Origin: CAJCIS01 sp965276755
GTDB lineage: Bacteria; Pseudomonadota; Alphaproteobacteria; Acetobacterales; Acetobacteraceae
Direction: 5' to 3'
Assembly: GCA_965276755.1 (NCBI GenBank)
Contig: OZ255625.1
Coordinates: 124,001 to 188,000 of the forward strand
Length of the DNA stretch: 64,000 nucleotides
The notes under the pieces were generated by a model. That model saw only the letters and a list, made by a program, of their open reading frames with translations. It ran no database searches and was not told where the DNA came from. The position numbers were made by a program, and so were the translations under genes. Of the stretch, positions 24,692-34,780 are shown one piece after another (positions within the stretch are counted from its first letter, which is position 1; the number at the start of each line of letters is the position of its first letter).

Positions 24692-27600
24692 TCAATACTC
24701 AAACTGATAAGCCAATCCGACGCTGCTTCCAGGATCATTATCCGGCGTAGCTCCCTGCGCGGTTCCCCCGCCTGTCCCCAGCGTCGTCTGCAATTTCAAA
24801 TGCCGTGTCAGATCCACCTGCACCTGCGCCTGCGTGCCACCCGCGCCGCCCGCACTTTGCTTGGCACCCACATAAACCCCGCGCGCCACATAGCGGCCGG
24901 CTTGCACGGTCGCACCCGCGCCGTTCGTCCCGCCGCCGACGGAAAGCCTGTCCAGGCCCAGGCCTTTGCGCAGGCTGGCCAAAGGGTCGCCGCCACCGCC
25001 GACACCTGAGAGTTCGGCAAGTGCGGCGCCAATTTCGGCGATCTGGAATGCGGAGAGCTGCTTCATGCTTTGGCCGAAAAGCAGATGCGCCAGTACCTCG
25101 TCCTGCGGCAGATCGGGCACGCTCGACAGGGCGATCTTGGGCGCGTCCGCGTAGCCCGTGACCTTGAGCGTGGCGGTGATGCCGGCCTGCTCGCTATCGG
25201 CCTCGAAATTGAGCGTCGGATCGATCTTGCCGGCGACGCCCGTGCCGTCGAAGCCAACGCGGCCTCGGCTGAAATTAAGCGTGGTGCCCGCGACCGAGAT
25301 TTCTCCGCGGCGCATGTCGAAGCCGCCGGAAATTTGCGGCGCGGCCGATGTGCCGCCGATGGTCAGCGTGCCGCCGAGCTCGGCATCCAGGCCATGGCCC
25401 CGCACGAAAATGCCGCGTGGTGCATCCACGCTCAGGTCCAGGCGCACGATTGCGGCGGGCGAGCCGGCTTCTGCGGGTGGCGGCGCGCGATAGCCGGGGC
25501 GGCGCACGTTGAGCACGGCGACGCTGGGAGGGAAGGTATTGGGCACGTTGATGTCTGCCTGGCGCACATCGATCTTTCCCGCCGCGCGCATTTCGCCGGT
25601 GGCGTGCCCCTGCACGGTCAGATCGGCATCGAAGGTCGCGGTCAGCAGGTCGGAGGCCAGAGGGCGGGCGCGGCGCGCGGTGATGCGCAGATCGACGGGC
25701 AGGCCCGGGGCGAGCGCGCCCACGCTTCCGGTCATTGCAATCGTGCCTGGTGCGGCGTCCGCGGTCAGGCGCGTGATGCGCAGCGTGTCACCGGCTGCGA
25801 CGATGCGTGCGATCACGTTGGTCAGGTGGACGCCTTGGGTGAAATCCTGCACCTCGCCACGATCGAGCGTGATGCTGCCGGCAAGGATTGGCGCGCGCGC
25901 GGTGCCGGTGGCGAGCATGTCGAGTGCCGCCTGGCCGCGCGCCTGGCGCCCACCGGCTTGCAGAATGGGATCGAGCAAGGCGACGTCGAAATTGCCGCGC
26001 GCGCGCAGCGACAATGCGCCGGTAGCGGAGAGCGGCGCGGTGCCGGACGCGGCCAGATGCAGTTTGGGGCCTGCGTCCGCGCGCGCATCTATCGATGCGT
26101 CGTGGCCGTTCAGGCGCAGCATGGCGGCGATGGTAGCCGGCGGCAGAGCGGCGGCGGGGCCGGTGCGCATGCGCAAGCCGTTCGCGCTCAGGCGCACGGT
26201 TCCGACGGGTAGGGCGGTTGTGCCGGTCAGGCGCGCATCGGCGTTGAGCACGCCCACGGCTTGCAGGTTGGGTTGCACTGCGCGCGCCAGATCGGGCGTG
26301 ACATTGTGCAAGGACGCAGTCAGGTCCAGCGTCGGGCTGATGCGGCCGGCGAGTGCGATCTGCGCCTGGTTCAGGCTGGCGCGCAGGTGATCGATCGTAA
26401 TGGCATTGGCGAAATCCACGCGCGCGGGTCCGCCCAGGCGCAGCGCCAGTGTTTTCCAGTCCGCGCTGAGGCTTTGCACACTGACATATTTTGTTTTCGC
26501 ATCCAGCAATGCGGCGGTGTCCAGGCGTGCCGGCGCGCCCTCCAGGTTTGTCAGCCCGGCATGCGCCTGCACGCGCAGCGCCGATGCGCGGCCGGCTGCG
26601 TTAACGGTCGCACCGCCTGTGATCCCGTCAGCATCGATGCCGCCCAAGCTGAGTGCCGCATTGATCGTCGGATCGTTTTCCACGCCCGCGGCCGTGCCGG
26701 TCAGCGTCAGGCTGGCGATGCGCCGTGTGCCCGCGGCCAGGCCGGTGCCACGCAGATCGATCTTTGCATCACGCGCCGTGCTCGTCAGCTTCGCATTGAG
26801 TGCGCCGGTGGCGTCCACGCCGGCGAGTGAGGTCGCATCGCCGATTTGGTGCATTGTGAGTGTGGCGTTGCCGATGGGTATCGTGCTGCCTTGCGCCAGC
26901 ACAAGATCAGCGCGCACGGCAAGCGACTTCCAATCCGCGCGGCGCAGCACGACATGCAAGCCGCCTGCTTCATTGGTTTGCACGTCCGCGTTTAATGCGG
27001 CCGGTGCGCCCGCGAGCCGCAATTGCGCCTGCAGCGAGCCTTGTGGCGCGGCGGGCAGATGCACCGCGGCAAGGTGCGCGGAGACGGGCGCGCGCGCGAA
27101 TTTGGCAGAACCCGCATCACCGGACATATCGGCGCTTGCGGTCAGATCGCCTGTCGGACCGCTGACACGGCCGGCGGCGGTCAGTGCGCCCAGCAATTTC
27201 GGTGAAAGAGCGGATAAATCGCTCAATGCAACGTGCCAGGCAAGATCAAGCCCGTTGGCGCGATCGGTGCCGGCAATGGTGGCGTGCAGCGCATGGCCAT
27301 CGACGCGCGCGTCATGGATCGTAATGTCCTGACCGGCGAGCGTGGCGCGCGCGGCATAGCGCGTGGCACCAAGCAGCGCGGGCACCGGTGCCTGGCCGCC
27401 GGTAAAATCGGCGGTGCCGTCAACGCCGACTTCGCTGTCGCCATGGTGCATCGCCCAGGTAGCCACAGCCTCGGTGCGGCCTTGCAGATCGATCTTGCCG
27501 ATGGCGGCGAGCGGCGTCAGATCGGGCACGACCACGTGAATCCGCGCGGACATGTCGCCGCCTGTCTGCGCGGTGCCGTCGGCGGTCAATAATGTATGCG

Positions 27601-28723
27601 TCAAGCGGAAACGCACCGGACGCGCGGGCGTGTCGAGCCTGATATCGCCGCTCAGATCGAGCGGCGATGCGGCGAAGAGATCGGGTTTGGGTCCCGGCAG
27701 ATGCGTGCCCGTCAGCACAGCATGCAGGTTGACCGCGCCCTGGTTGCCCGTGACATCTGCGGTCAGCGCGTCCAGTGCGGCGCCGCCCGCGTGCAATGCG
27801 TTCACGGCCAGATGCGCGTTCACGTCCGGCTTGGTAAAGCTGCCGGTGACGTGGCCGTGCAGATCGATACCGTGCCAACTGACATCGGCGCGCGGCTGCA
27901 TGGAAGGCGCGGCGGCGGTCAGCGTAACATCCTCGGTCTGGCCTACAATGTTGACCAATCCGACGCCGGACAGGTGCAACGCGCCCGCGGTTGCGGCAAG
28001 CTGGGCGCGTTCGGCGGTCTTGGGCCCGTCGACGGCCAAATCGATTGCCAAGGCGCCGAGCGCGGGCAGGTTCGCCAAGCCGGCGAGCAGGCCGCCTTGA
28101 GGTTCGTGCACGTGCAAATGCGCGGTGATGGTGGCGTCCGACAGCACGCCGTCGGCCTGGTAGCTGCCCGCGCCGTCCAGCCGCGTGATATCCAAAATGG
28201 CCGATCCTGCCTGCAATGACGAAATGTTCGCATGGCCGACCGCGTGCAGCTCGGCCGCGTGTCCTGCCACCGCGGCGCCGATATCGGCGCGTTTGATCGT
28301 CAGCGCGCGCAGATCGATCGACACCGGCAGTGTGAATCCGCCCGCGCCTGACGGCGAAGGCTTGGCAGCTTGTGCGGAGGCCGGCAGCCGCGCCACGCTC
28401 AAATGCGCGATCACCGCGTTGTCGATTCGCGCACGCCGCGCCATCAGCGTGGTGGGCGACCAATTCAGCGTAATGCCTTGCGCGCTCAGCCAGACGCCGC
28501 GCGTGTCGGCAACCTCAAGCCGGTCCAGGCGCAGCGCGTCGGGGAAACGCCCGCCAAGGCCGGTGATTTTGACCATGCCGCCGGTCAGGCTCGCGGTCTG
28601 GTTTTCAATCAGGCGGCGGCCAGGCCCGGTGTTCGCCATAGCCAGCACCACCAGCACAAGCACAACCGGCAACAGCAGCACAATGCCCAGAACCCAAAGC
28701 GCAATCTTGCTGCCCTTCCGCAT
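24692..28723 (-). CDS. tamB: TamB-family translocation and assembly module protein
   Basis: A 1343-residue AsmA-like bridge protein. One N-terminal membrane helix (LWVLGIVLLLPVVLVLVVLA) anchors it in the inner membrane. Then comes a long repetitive beta-rich body with a hydrophobic groove, and the conserved TamB/DUF490 C-terminus (DEVLAHLLFGQSMKQLSAFQ, LASLRKGLGLDRLSVGG, ending in YQFEY). TamB works with TamA in outer-membrane protein insertion and phospholipid transport between membranes. Its ATG overlaps the tamA stop by one base, so the pair is coupled. The assignment is supported by both ends of the protein and by the neighbour. Confidence 0.93.
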   Translation of the reverse strand: MRKGSKIALWVLGIVLLLPVVLVLVVLAMANTGPGRRLIENQTASLTGGMVKITGLGGRFPDALRLDRLEVADTRGVWLSAQGITLNWSPTTLMARRARIDNAVIAHLSVARLPASAQAAKPSPSGAGGFTLPVSIDLRALTIKRADIGAAVAGHAAELHAVGHANISSLQAGSAILDITRLDGAGSYQADGVLSDATITAHLHVHEPQGGLLAGLANLPALGALAIDLAVDGPKTAERAQLAATAGALHLSGVGLVNIVGQTEDVTLTAAAPSMQPRADVSWHGIDLHGHVTGSFTKPDVNAHLAVNALHAGGAALDALTADVTGNQGAVNLHAVLTGTHLPGPKPDLFAASPLDLSGDIRLDTPARPVRFRLTHTLLTADGTAQTGGDMSARIHVVVPDLTPLAAIGKIDLQGRTEAVATWAMHHGDSEVGVDGTADFTGGQAPVPALLGATRYAARATLAGQDITIHDARVDGHALHATIAGTDRANGLDLAWHVALSDLSALSPKLLGALTAAGRVSGPTGDLTASADMSGDAGSAKFARAPVSAHLAAVHLPAAPQGSLQAQLRLAGAPAALNADVQTNEAGGLHVVLRRADWKSLAVRADLVLAQGSTIPIGNATLTMHQIGDATSLAGVDATGALNAKLTSTARDAKIDLRGTGLAAGTRRIASLTLTGTAAGVENDPTINAALSLGGIDADGITGGATVNAAGRASALRVQAHAGLTNLEGAPARLDTAALLDAKTKYVSVQSLSADWKTLALRLGGPARVDFANAITIDHLRASLNQAQIALAGRISPTLDLTASLHNVTPDLARAVQPNLQAVGVLNADARLTGTTALPVGTVRLSANGLRMRTGPAAALPPATIAAMLRLNGHDASIDARADAGPKLHLAASGTAPLSATGALSLRARGNFDVALLDPILQAGGRQARGQAALDMLATGTARAPILAGSITLDRGEVQDFTQGVHLTNVIARIVAAGDTLRITRLTADAAPGTIAMTGSVGALAPGLPVDLRITARRARPLASDLLTATFDADLTVQGHATGEMRAAGKIDVRQADINVPNTFPPSVAVLNVRRPGYRAPPPAEAGSPAAIVRLDLSVDAPRGIFVRGHGLDAELGGTLTIGGTSAAPQISGGFDMRRGEISVAGTTLNFSRGRVGFDGTGVAGKIDPTLNFEADSEQAGITATLKVTGYADAPKIALSSVPDLPQDEVLAHLLFGQSMKQLSAFQIAEIGAALAELSGVGGGGDPLASLRKGLGLDRLSVGGGTNGAGATVQAGRYVARGVYVGAKQSAGGAGGTQAQVQVDLTRHLKLQTTLGTGGGTAQGATPDNDPGSSVGLAYQFEY

Positions 28724-30570
28724 CAGAAAGCCTGCCCCAATCCCAGATAAAGTTCGAAGCTGTCGCCATGCGGCGGCGCATTCACCGGCACGGCGATATC
28801 GACGCGAATGGGCCCGATAGGTGTGTAATAGCGCCCGCCCACGCCTATGCCCTCACGCAGCGTGCCCGCAAACGGGGCGCTGGACGCATTGACCTGTGCT
28901 GCATCGACGAACACCGCCGCACCGATATTGCCCCAGACGCGCTGGCGGAACTCCACGCTCGCCGCATCGATGGCCGCACCGCCCTCGGGGTTGTTGTCGG
29001 CGAATAGCGGCCCGACGGACTGGTATTTGAAGCCGCGCACGGTGGCCGAGCCGCCGCCATAGAAACGCTGATCGGGCGGCAGATCGAATTGCCCCGCACC
29101 CTGCGCGCTGCCCACGAGCCCGCGCACGGCAAGCACGGATGCGCCCGGCCGGCTGAGCCCCAGGCGCGCCAGATCGAAATAGGTGCTGGCCGAGCCTTGC
29201 AGGATCACGAACGTGGCGGAATTGGTGATCGATTGCGTGGGTGCGGCACCCAGTGTCGCGCGTATGCCCTGCGTTGCATCGTCGAGCGGATTGGACAGGC
29301 CGGTGCTGTCGTATTTGCCGGTGACGGGAAGGGCCACCAGCGTGTAATTGCGCGTCACACCCTCCTGGATGATCTGTTCCTGCTCGGCGGTCAGGCCCGC
29401 GCTGACGCTCCATTGACGCGAGAGCTTGCGCGTCAGCGTGGTGCCCGCGGTAAATGCCGTCTGCTTGTAGGCCTGCAAATCCTGCCTGATGGCACCAAGA
29501 TCGAATTCGATCTGCTGATCCCGCCGCAGGAAATCGGGTTTGATCAATTGCGCGGTCACGTCATAACCCAGGCCTGTCACCGCGCTGCCGCCCAGGCCCG
29601 TCATGGAGGCGGCCAGATTGAGCTGCTCGGCATTGCCGAACAGATTGCGGTGCGACCATGTGGCGCCGACGCTGCCGCCCAGATCGGTCGAATAGGCGAC
29701 GGTCAAGCTGACCGCATGGCGCGGGCGCTCAGCGAAGTCGAAAGTGACAGGCAGCGCGCCTGCAGCGTCCAGCGCGGGGGCGGCGCGCACGGTCACGCCT
29801 GAGAAGACGCCGACGCTGGCGAGATCCTGGCGCGCCGCCTCGATCTTGCTGGGCTGGTAGAGCTGGCCGGAATGGACCAGCAGGCGGCGGCGGACATAGG
29901 CCGGGTTCACGCGGGCCAAGCCGTGCAGGGAAATCGGCCCGAGATCGACGCGCGGACCCGGGGTCACGTGAAAGCTGACATCGAGCGCGTGTTCGGCCGG
30001 CACCAGCACCGCGATCGGCGGATCGACCACGGCGAGCGCGTAGCCATCCTCGCGCAACGCGGCCAGCACCGCGCCGCCTGCGCCGAGCACCGGGGCAGCC
30101 TGCGCGGGCTCGCCTGGGTGCAGGGTGAATGCGCTGCGGCCGGCAGCCGGCACTGCGCCGTCGAGGCTGACGTGGCGCAGGGTGAAGAGGGGGCCGCGGT
30201 CGATATGGATCGCGATCGGCACTGCAGGCTTGTCCGGAGCGGCGGCCAGCGCGTCCGGCAGGGTGGCGTCATCCAGCCCGCGGCCGGCTATGGTCACTTT
30301 TATCGCGCTCGAATAGTAGCCGAAGCTTTCCAGCGCGGTGCGCAGGCGGGGGATGTCCTGGCGGGCGCGCGTGACCACGGCAAAGGGGCCGGCGGGCGCG
30401 CGGGTACGCAGGGAGACGAGCTGGGCGCTGCCTGTCAGTGCCGCGTCCAGCGCGCTTTGGCCGGTGGGCGCGATGGTGACGGTGTAGGGCAATGGGTCGG
30501 CGGCGTGGGCGGCTTGGAGCATCGCCAGCATCATCGCCAGCCGGAATGTGTGCCTTTGCGCCTGTCCCAC
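28723..30570 (-). CDS. tamA: TamA/BamA-family outer membrane protein
   Basis: An Omp85-family beta-barrel protein that partners TamB in the outer membrane. A signal peptide ends near QAAHAADPLPY. POTRA-like repeats fill about residues 50-270, and a 16-strand barrel follows, with the hallmark RFYGGGSATVRGFKYQSVGP (lid-lock RGF) and a final aromatic residue (GLGQAF). A GTG at 30570 gives a 23-residue signal peptide with a basic n-region; the ATG at 30534 leaves one too short and uncharged. About 615 residues, as expected. It precedes tamB in an operon and diverges from plsC. Confidence 0.92.
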   Translation of the reverse strand: MGQAQRHTFRLAMMLAMLQAAHAADPLPYTVTIAPTGQSALDAALTGSAQLVSLRTRAPAGPFAVVTRARQDIPRLRTALESFGYYSSAIKVTIAGRGLDDATLPDALAAAPDKPAVPIAIHIDRGPLFTLRHVSLDGAVPAAGRSAFTLHPGEPAQAAPVLGAGGAVLAALREDGYALAVVDPPIAVLVPAEHALDVSFHVTPGPRVDLGPISLHGLARVNPAYVRRRLLVHSGQLYQPSKIEAARQDLASVGVFSGVTVRAAPALDAAGALPVTFDFAERPRHAVSLTVAYSTDLGGSVGATWSHRNLFGNAEQLNLAASMTGLGGSAVTGLGYDVTAQLIKPDFLRRDQQIEFDLGAIRQDLQAYKQTAFTAGTTLTRKLSRQWSVSAGLTAEQEQIIQEGVTRNYTLVALPVTGKYDSTGLSNPLDDATQGIRATLGAAPTQSITNSATFVILQGSASTYFDLARLGLSRPGASVLAVRGLVGSAQGAGQFDLPPDQRFYGGGSATVRGFKYQSVGPLFADNNPEGGAAIDAASVEFRQRVWGNIGAAVFVDAAQVNASSAPFAGTLREGIGVGGRYYTPIGPIRVDIAVPVNAPPHGDSFELYLGLGQAF

Positions 30571-30628
30571 GGGGCGGCGGTATCGTGCCGTGGGCGGGAA
30601 GGCAAGCGGGGCAGGCAAGGCAGGAAAA

Positions 30629-30657
30629 GGCTGGGGGGATGGCACATCCCCCCAGCT
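30629..30657. repeat. family A repeat, single arm, between tamA and plsC
   Basis: GGCTGGGGGGATGGCACATC followed by CCCCCCAGC makes one self-folding arm. The gap is divergent, so this copy is not placed as a terminator of either gene. Confidence 0.6.
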
Positions 30658-30732
30658 CCTCCCTCGCGCTTTCGCCAAACCGTCACCGCGGTGTCATTGT
30701 TCCAATCGATTCCAGTCTCTATCCCCCACCTC

Positions 30733-31659
30733 ATGACCAAAAGCCTGCACCGCGCCTCGGCCAACCGCGGCGACATTCCCTGCCTGGCCGCCGCCCCCGC
30801 AGATGACCGCGCCGCGCGCGAGCCGCGCCTGCTGCGCCAGGCGCGTGCGCTGCGCCGGATGATTTGGGTGATCGGCCTGGTGCTGGCCTGCGTGCCGATC
30901 CAGGCCGTGCTGTTGCTGCTGCCCGGCCGCCAGAAAATCGATTTCGCCGCCTTCTTCTGGCACGCCATTGCGCGCGCGGTCGGGCTGCGCGTGCGCACGA
31001 TCGGCATTAAGATCGAGGGTGGGGCGCGCCCGATCATCTATGTCTGCAACCACTCGAGTTGGGCGGATATCCCTGCCGTGGGTGGGGTCATCCGCGGCTG
31101 CTTCGTGTCCAAGGACGATGTGGCGGGCTGGCCGGTCATAGGCACGGTGGCACGGCTGGGGCGGACGATCTTCGTCTCGCGCAACCGCGCCGGCACGCTG
31201 CGCGAGCGGGACGAGATGGCCGCCAAGCTCGCGGCCGGCGACGCGCTGATTCTGTTTCCGGAGGGCACTAGTTCGGATGGCGCGCGTGTGCTGCCCTTCC
31301 GCTCATCGTTCTTTGCGGTCGCCTTCGGCGATGCGCGCCCGATCATCCAGCCGGTGTCGGTGGTCTATGACCGCCTGGCGGGGTTGCCCGTCAATCACGC
31401 CAGCCGGGCCGTCTTTTCGTGGTATGGGGACATGAATCTGGCGCCGCATGTCTGGCAATTGGCGCAGTGGCAGGGCAAGCGGGCGAGCTTGCTGTTTCAC
31501 GCGCCGCTCGATCCTGCCGATTTTGCCGACCGCAAGGCGCTCTCGCACGCGACCTGGTTCGCGGTGGCCGAAGGGGCGGCGGCGCTGCGCCAGAACCGGC
31601 CGGCGCAGCCCCGGCCCGCTGCTGTGATCGGCGCCACGGCTGCCCCGGCTTTTGCTTGA
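30733..31659 (+). CDS. plsC: 1-acyl-sn-glycerol-3-phosphate acyltransferase
   Basis: A 308-residue integral membrane acyltransferase that makes phosphatidic acid from lysophosphatidic acid. It has the catalytic HX4D motif in NHSSWAD near residue 105 and the substrate-binding LILFPEGTSSDG near 178. A membrane helix (MIWVIGLVLACVPIQAVLLL) lies near residues 38-60. ATG 30733 is the first plausible start; the longer open frame is antisense to tamA. The order plsC-miaB-phoH-ybeY-corC is a conserved alphaproteobacterial arrangement, which supports the assignment. Confidence 0.9.
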   Translation: MTKSLHRASANRGDIPCLAAAPADDRAAREPRLLRQARALRRMIWVIGLVLACVPIQAVLLLLPGRQKIDFAAFFWHAIARAVGLRVRTIGIKIEGGARPIIYVCNHSSWADIPAVGGVIRGCFVSKDDVAGWPVIGTVARLGRTIFVSRNRAGTLRERDEMAAKLAAGDALILFPEGTSSDGARVLPFRSSFFAVAFGDARPIIQPVSVVYDRLAGLPVNHASRAVFSWYGDMNLAPHVWQLAQWQGKRASLLFHAPLDPADFADRKALSHATWFAVAEGAAALRQNRPAQPRPAAVIGATAAPAFA

Positions 31660-31828
31660 CACGCGCACCCTTCGGCGCCGCACACTCGGCCAAGTCAGTG
31701 GAGGGCGCGGCCCTGCGCGATTCGCAGCGTTTTACGGTTGAGATGGGTGGCGGTTGACGGGCCGCTCGCCCATGTCCATGCGCTCCGCCGGCGCCGGCCT
31801 GCCCGGTCGTCCGCCTGGAGCCTCCACG

Positions 31829-33223
31829 ATGTCAGCTACGAGTCCCGCAAAACGCCTGCACGTCATTACCTGGGGCTGCCAGATGAACGTGTATGACAGC
31901 GCGCGGATGGCCGACGTGCTGGCGCCGCTCGGCTACGCGCCCGCCGACGCCGCGGCAGATGCGGACATGATCATCCTCAATACCTGCCACATCCGCGACC
32001 GCGCGACGGAAAAGGTGTTTTCCGAACTGGGGCGGCTGCGGACGCTCAAGGCCGAGCGCGCACAGGCCGGACTGGGCACCATCCTGGCCGTTGCCGGCTG
32101 CGTGGCTCAGGCCGAAGGCGCCGAGATCCTGGCGCGCGCGCCGTATGTGGACATCGTTCTTGGCCCGCAGACCTATCACCGCCTGCCGGAGATGGTGGCC
32201 CAGGCCAGCCGCGCCGCGGGCGCAGTGATCGACACGGATTTCCCGCCCGAAAGCAAGTTCGACCATTTGCCGGAGGCGGCCGCGCCGGCCGGGGTTACCG
32301 CGTTCCTCTCGATCCAGGAAGGCTGCGACAAGTTCTGTTCGTTTTGCGTGGTGCCTTACACGCGCGGGGCGGAGGCGAGCCGCCCGGCTGCTTCGGTTAT
32401 TGCGGAGGCGCGCCGGCTGGTGGGATCGGGCGCGCGCGAAATCACGTTGCTTGGCCAGAACGTGAACGCCTATCATGGCGAGGGTGCGAATGGTGCGTGG
32501 TCCCTGGCGCGCCTGCTTTACGCGTTGGCGGAAATCCCCGGGCTGGCGCGGCTGCGCTACACCACCTCGCACCCGCGCGACATGGGTGACGATCTGATCG
32601 GCGCGCATCGCGATCTGCCCGCGCTGATGCCGTTCTTGCATTTGCCTGTGCAGAGCGGGTCAGACCGCGTTCTGGCGGCGATGAGCCGGCGCCATACAAA
32701 GGCGGATTACATGCGCGTGGTCGAAAAGCTGCGTGCGGCGCGGCCGGATATCGCACTGTCATCGGATTTCATCGTCGGCCACCCGGGCGAGACAGACGCC
32801 GATTTCGCCGCCACTATGACGCTGGTGCGCGACGTGGGCTTTGCGCAGGCCTACAGCTTCAAATACTCGCAGCGGCCGGGCACGCCTGCGGCCGGCGCGC
32901 CGCTTCAGGTTGCAGAAGCGGTGCGCGATGCGCGTTTGCAGGAATTACAGGCGCTGTTGCGGGACCAGCAGGCCGCGTTCAACCGCGCCTGCGTGGAGCT
33001 GAGCCTGGATGTGCTGATCACCGGGCTGGGCCGCCATGCCGGGCAGGTCGGCGGGCGGTCGCCCTATCTGCAAGCCGTTCACCTGGACGGGCCCGCCGCA
33101 TGGGCCGGCCAGGTTGTGCCTGTGCGCATTACGACTGCCAACGCCAATTCATTGGGCGGTTGCGCGCACCATCTGTTCACCGGAGATCACCCCCAGTCGC
33201 ACAAGGAGAGAGCCACCGCTTGA
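31829..33223 (+). CDS. miaB: tRNA-2-methylthio-N6-dimethylallyladenosine synthase
   Basis: A 464-residue radical-SAM methylthiotransferase that adds the 2-methylthio group to i6A37 of tRNAs. The N-terminal domain has three iron-sulfur cysteines (TWGCQMN, LNTCHIRDR, VAGCVAQAE). The radical-SAM cluster CDKFCSFC lies near residue 168, followed by VPYTRGAEASR and LGQNVNAY. A TRAM-type RNA-binding domain closes the protein. ATG 31829 with CTGGAG upstream gives the conserved start. Its stop overlaps the phoH TTG start. Confidence 0.95.
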   Translation: MSATSPAKRLHVITWGCQMNVYDSARMADVLAPLGYAPADAAADADMIILNTCHIRDRATEKVFSELGRLRTLKAERAQAGLGTILAVAGCVAQAEGAEILARAPYVDIVLGPQTYHRLPEMVAQASRAAGAVIDTDFPPESKFDHLPEAAAPAGVTAFLSIQEGCDKFCSFCVVPYTRGAEASRPAASVIAEARRLVGSGAREITLLGQNVNAYHGEGANGAWSLARLLYALAEIPGLARLRYTTSHPRDMGDDLIGAHRDLPALMPFLHLPVQSGSDRVLAAMSRRHTKADYMRVVEKLRAARPDIALSSDFIVGHPGETDADFAATMTLVRDVGFAQAYSFKYSQRPGTPAAGAPLQVAEAVRDARLQELQALLRDQQAAFNRACVELSLDVLITGLGRHAGQVGGRSPYLQAVHLDGPAAWAGQVVPVRITTANANSLGGCAHHLFTGDHPQSHKERATA

Positions 33224-34281
33224 CCCAACTCAGCCCCCATACCCTGGGCAAAGCCGTCCCTGCGCCCCATGGCGCCCAAGGGCGCGTAACCACGATGCAC
33301 TTCAATGATAACGGCCTGATGCCCGCGCTGCTGGGCGATCACGACCGCCATCTGGTGCGTCTGGAGCAAGGCTTTAACGTCCGCCTGGCCTGCCGCGGCA
33401 ACAAGGTGGCCATCAGCGGCACGCCTGATGCCGTGCAGGCCGCCGAGGCCGCGCTCAACGGGCTGTGGGGGCGCCTCAAGCGGGGCGAGGGGGTGACGAC
33501 GGGCGACGTGGATGCGGTGATCCGCTTGCGTCATGTCGCCGAAGACGATCCGCGTCTGCCCTTGTCCGATCTGCCGGCCATTCGCACGCGGCGTGGCGCA
33601 GTGGGGCCGCGCTCGCCCGGGCAGCTCAATTACATGGAAATATTGCAGAAGCACGAAATGGTTTTCGCGCTCGGGCCGGCGGGCACGGGAAAGACATATT
33701 TGGCCGTGGCACAAGCGGTGGCCATGCTGCAGGCCGGGCGCGTGGAGCGCATCGTGCTCTGCCGGCCCGCCGTGGAAGCCGGCGAGCGGCTCGGTTTTCT
33801 TCCTGGCGATCTCAAGGAGAAGATCGATCCGTATCTGCGGCCGTTGTATGACGCGCTGAATGACATGATGCCGGGCGATCAATTGCTGCGCCGCATGGGC
33901 AGCAGCGAAATCGAGGTGGCGCCGCTCGCTTTCATGCGTGGGCGGACGCTTGCGCATGCCTTTGTTATTCTCGACGAAGCGCAGAACACGACTGAAGCGC
34001 AGATGAAGATGTTTCTTACGCGCATGGGCGAGGGTACGCGCATGGTGATTACCGGCGATTTGACGCAGATTGATTTGCCCCCGGGCGTGCGATCGGGGCT
34101 GCGCGATGCGGTCGAGACGCTGGAGGGCGTGGCAGGCATCGGCTTTGCGCGCTTTGGCACGCGGGATGTTGTGCGCCATCCGCTGGTCGGGCGCATCGTG
34201 GACGCTTACGACCAGCGTGCGGCGGCGGCGCAGGAACACTCTAGCGCGAAAGCGCGCCGGGAGAGCGATGCGCGAAGCTAA
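33220..34281 (+). CDS. phoH: PhoH-family ATPase (YbeZ)
   Basis: A 353-residue P-loop ATPase of the PhoH/YbeZ family, usually linked to YbeY in RNA and ribosome metabolism. An N-terminal KH-like region (HLVRLEQGFNVRLACRGNKV) is followed by Walker A GPAGTGKT near residue 150 and Walker B FVILDEAQN near 250, then VITGDLTQIDLPPG. The start is a TTG at 33220 overlapping the miaB stop, with AAGGAGAG ten bases upstream. It overlaps the start of ybeY by 14 bases. Confidence 0.93.
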   Translation: MTQLSPHTLGKAVPAPHGAQGRVTTMHFNDNGLMPALLGDHDRHLVRLEQGFNVRLACRGNKVAISGTPDAVQAAEAALNGLWGRLKRGEGVTTGDVDAVIRLRHVAEDDPRLPLSDLPAIRTRRGAVGPRSPGQLNYMEILQKHEMVFALGPAGTGKTYLAVAQAVAMLQAGRVERIVLCRPAVEAGERLGFLPGDLKEKIDPYLRPLYDALNDMMPGDQLLRRMGSSEIEVAPLAFMRGRTLAHAFVILDEAQNTTEAQMKMFLTRMGEGTRMVITGDLTQIDLPPGVRSGLRDAVETLEGVAGIGFARFGTRDVVRHPLVGRIVDAYDQRAAAAQEHSSAKARRESDARS

Positions 34282-34780
34282 GCGAAGGAAGAAAAAAAGA
34301 TCTGGTGGGGCGAAGCCGTCCCCCCAGGCCCCCGGCGCAAGTTTGCCGGTGGCTTCCGTCGTTGTGGCTGACCGTCGGTGGCGGGGGATCGGGCGTGGCG
34401 TCGAATTGTTGGCGCGGCGGGCGGCTGGCGAGGCGGGGGGCGCGGGCTGCGTCGTGCTGTCGTGCGATCTGGCGGTCCGACGGCTGAATGCCGATCATCG
34501 TCGTCGCAACAAGCCGACCAACGTGCTGACCTTCGATGCCATGGCCGGGCACGCGGGCTACCTCGGCGGCGACATCATCCTGGCATTGCAAACCGTCAAG
34601 CGCGAGGCATTCGCGGCCGGGCGGACGCCTGCGCAGCACATGGCGCATCTGGTCGTGCACGGCGCCCTGCATTTGCGCGGGCATGATCACGACCGCGCCG
34701 GTGATGCACGCCGCATGGAAATGGCCGAAGCGCGCATCCTGCATCGCCTGGGCGTACCCAATCCCTGGAAGCGCGCATGA
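34268..34780 (+). CDS. ybeY: endoribonuclease/rRNA maturation factor YbeY
   Basis: A 170-residue metalloprotein needed for 16S rRNA 3'-end maturation and 70S quality control. The zinc site is HGALHLRGHDH near residue 134, preceded by the conserved NKPTNVLTFDA. The N-terminus is odd: after MREAKRRKKKRSGG comes a stretch (AKPSPQAPGAS) encoded by a family A repeat arm at 34301-34338, so the normal N-terminal beginning is replaced or extended by repeat-derived sequence. It is coupled to phoH and corC by short overlaps. Confidence 0.92.
   Translation: MREAKRRKKKRSGGAKPSPQAPGASLPVASVVVADRRWRGIGRGVELLARRAAGEAGGAGCVVLSCDLAVRRLNADHRRRNKPTNVLTFDAMAGHAGYLGGDIILALQTVKREAFAAGRTPAQHMAHLVVHGALHLRGHDHDRAGDARRMEMAEARILHRLGVPNPWKRA
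34301..34338 (+). repeat. family A repeat arm inside ybeY
   Basis: GATCTGGTGGGGCGAAGCCG followed by TCCCCCCAGGCCCCCGG matches the family A layout (stem, loop, C-run, CCAG, C-run). It is translated in frame as part of the YbeY N-terminus. Confidence 0.6.
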
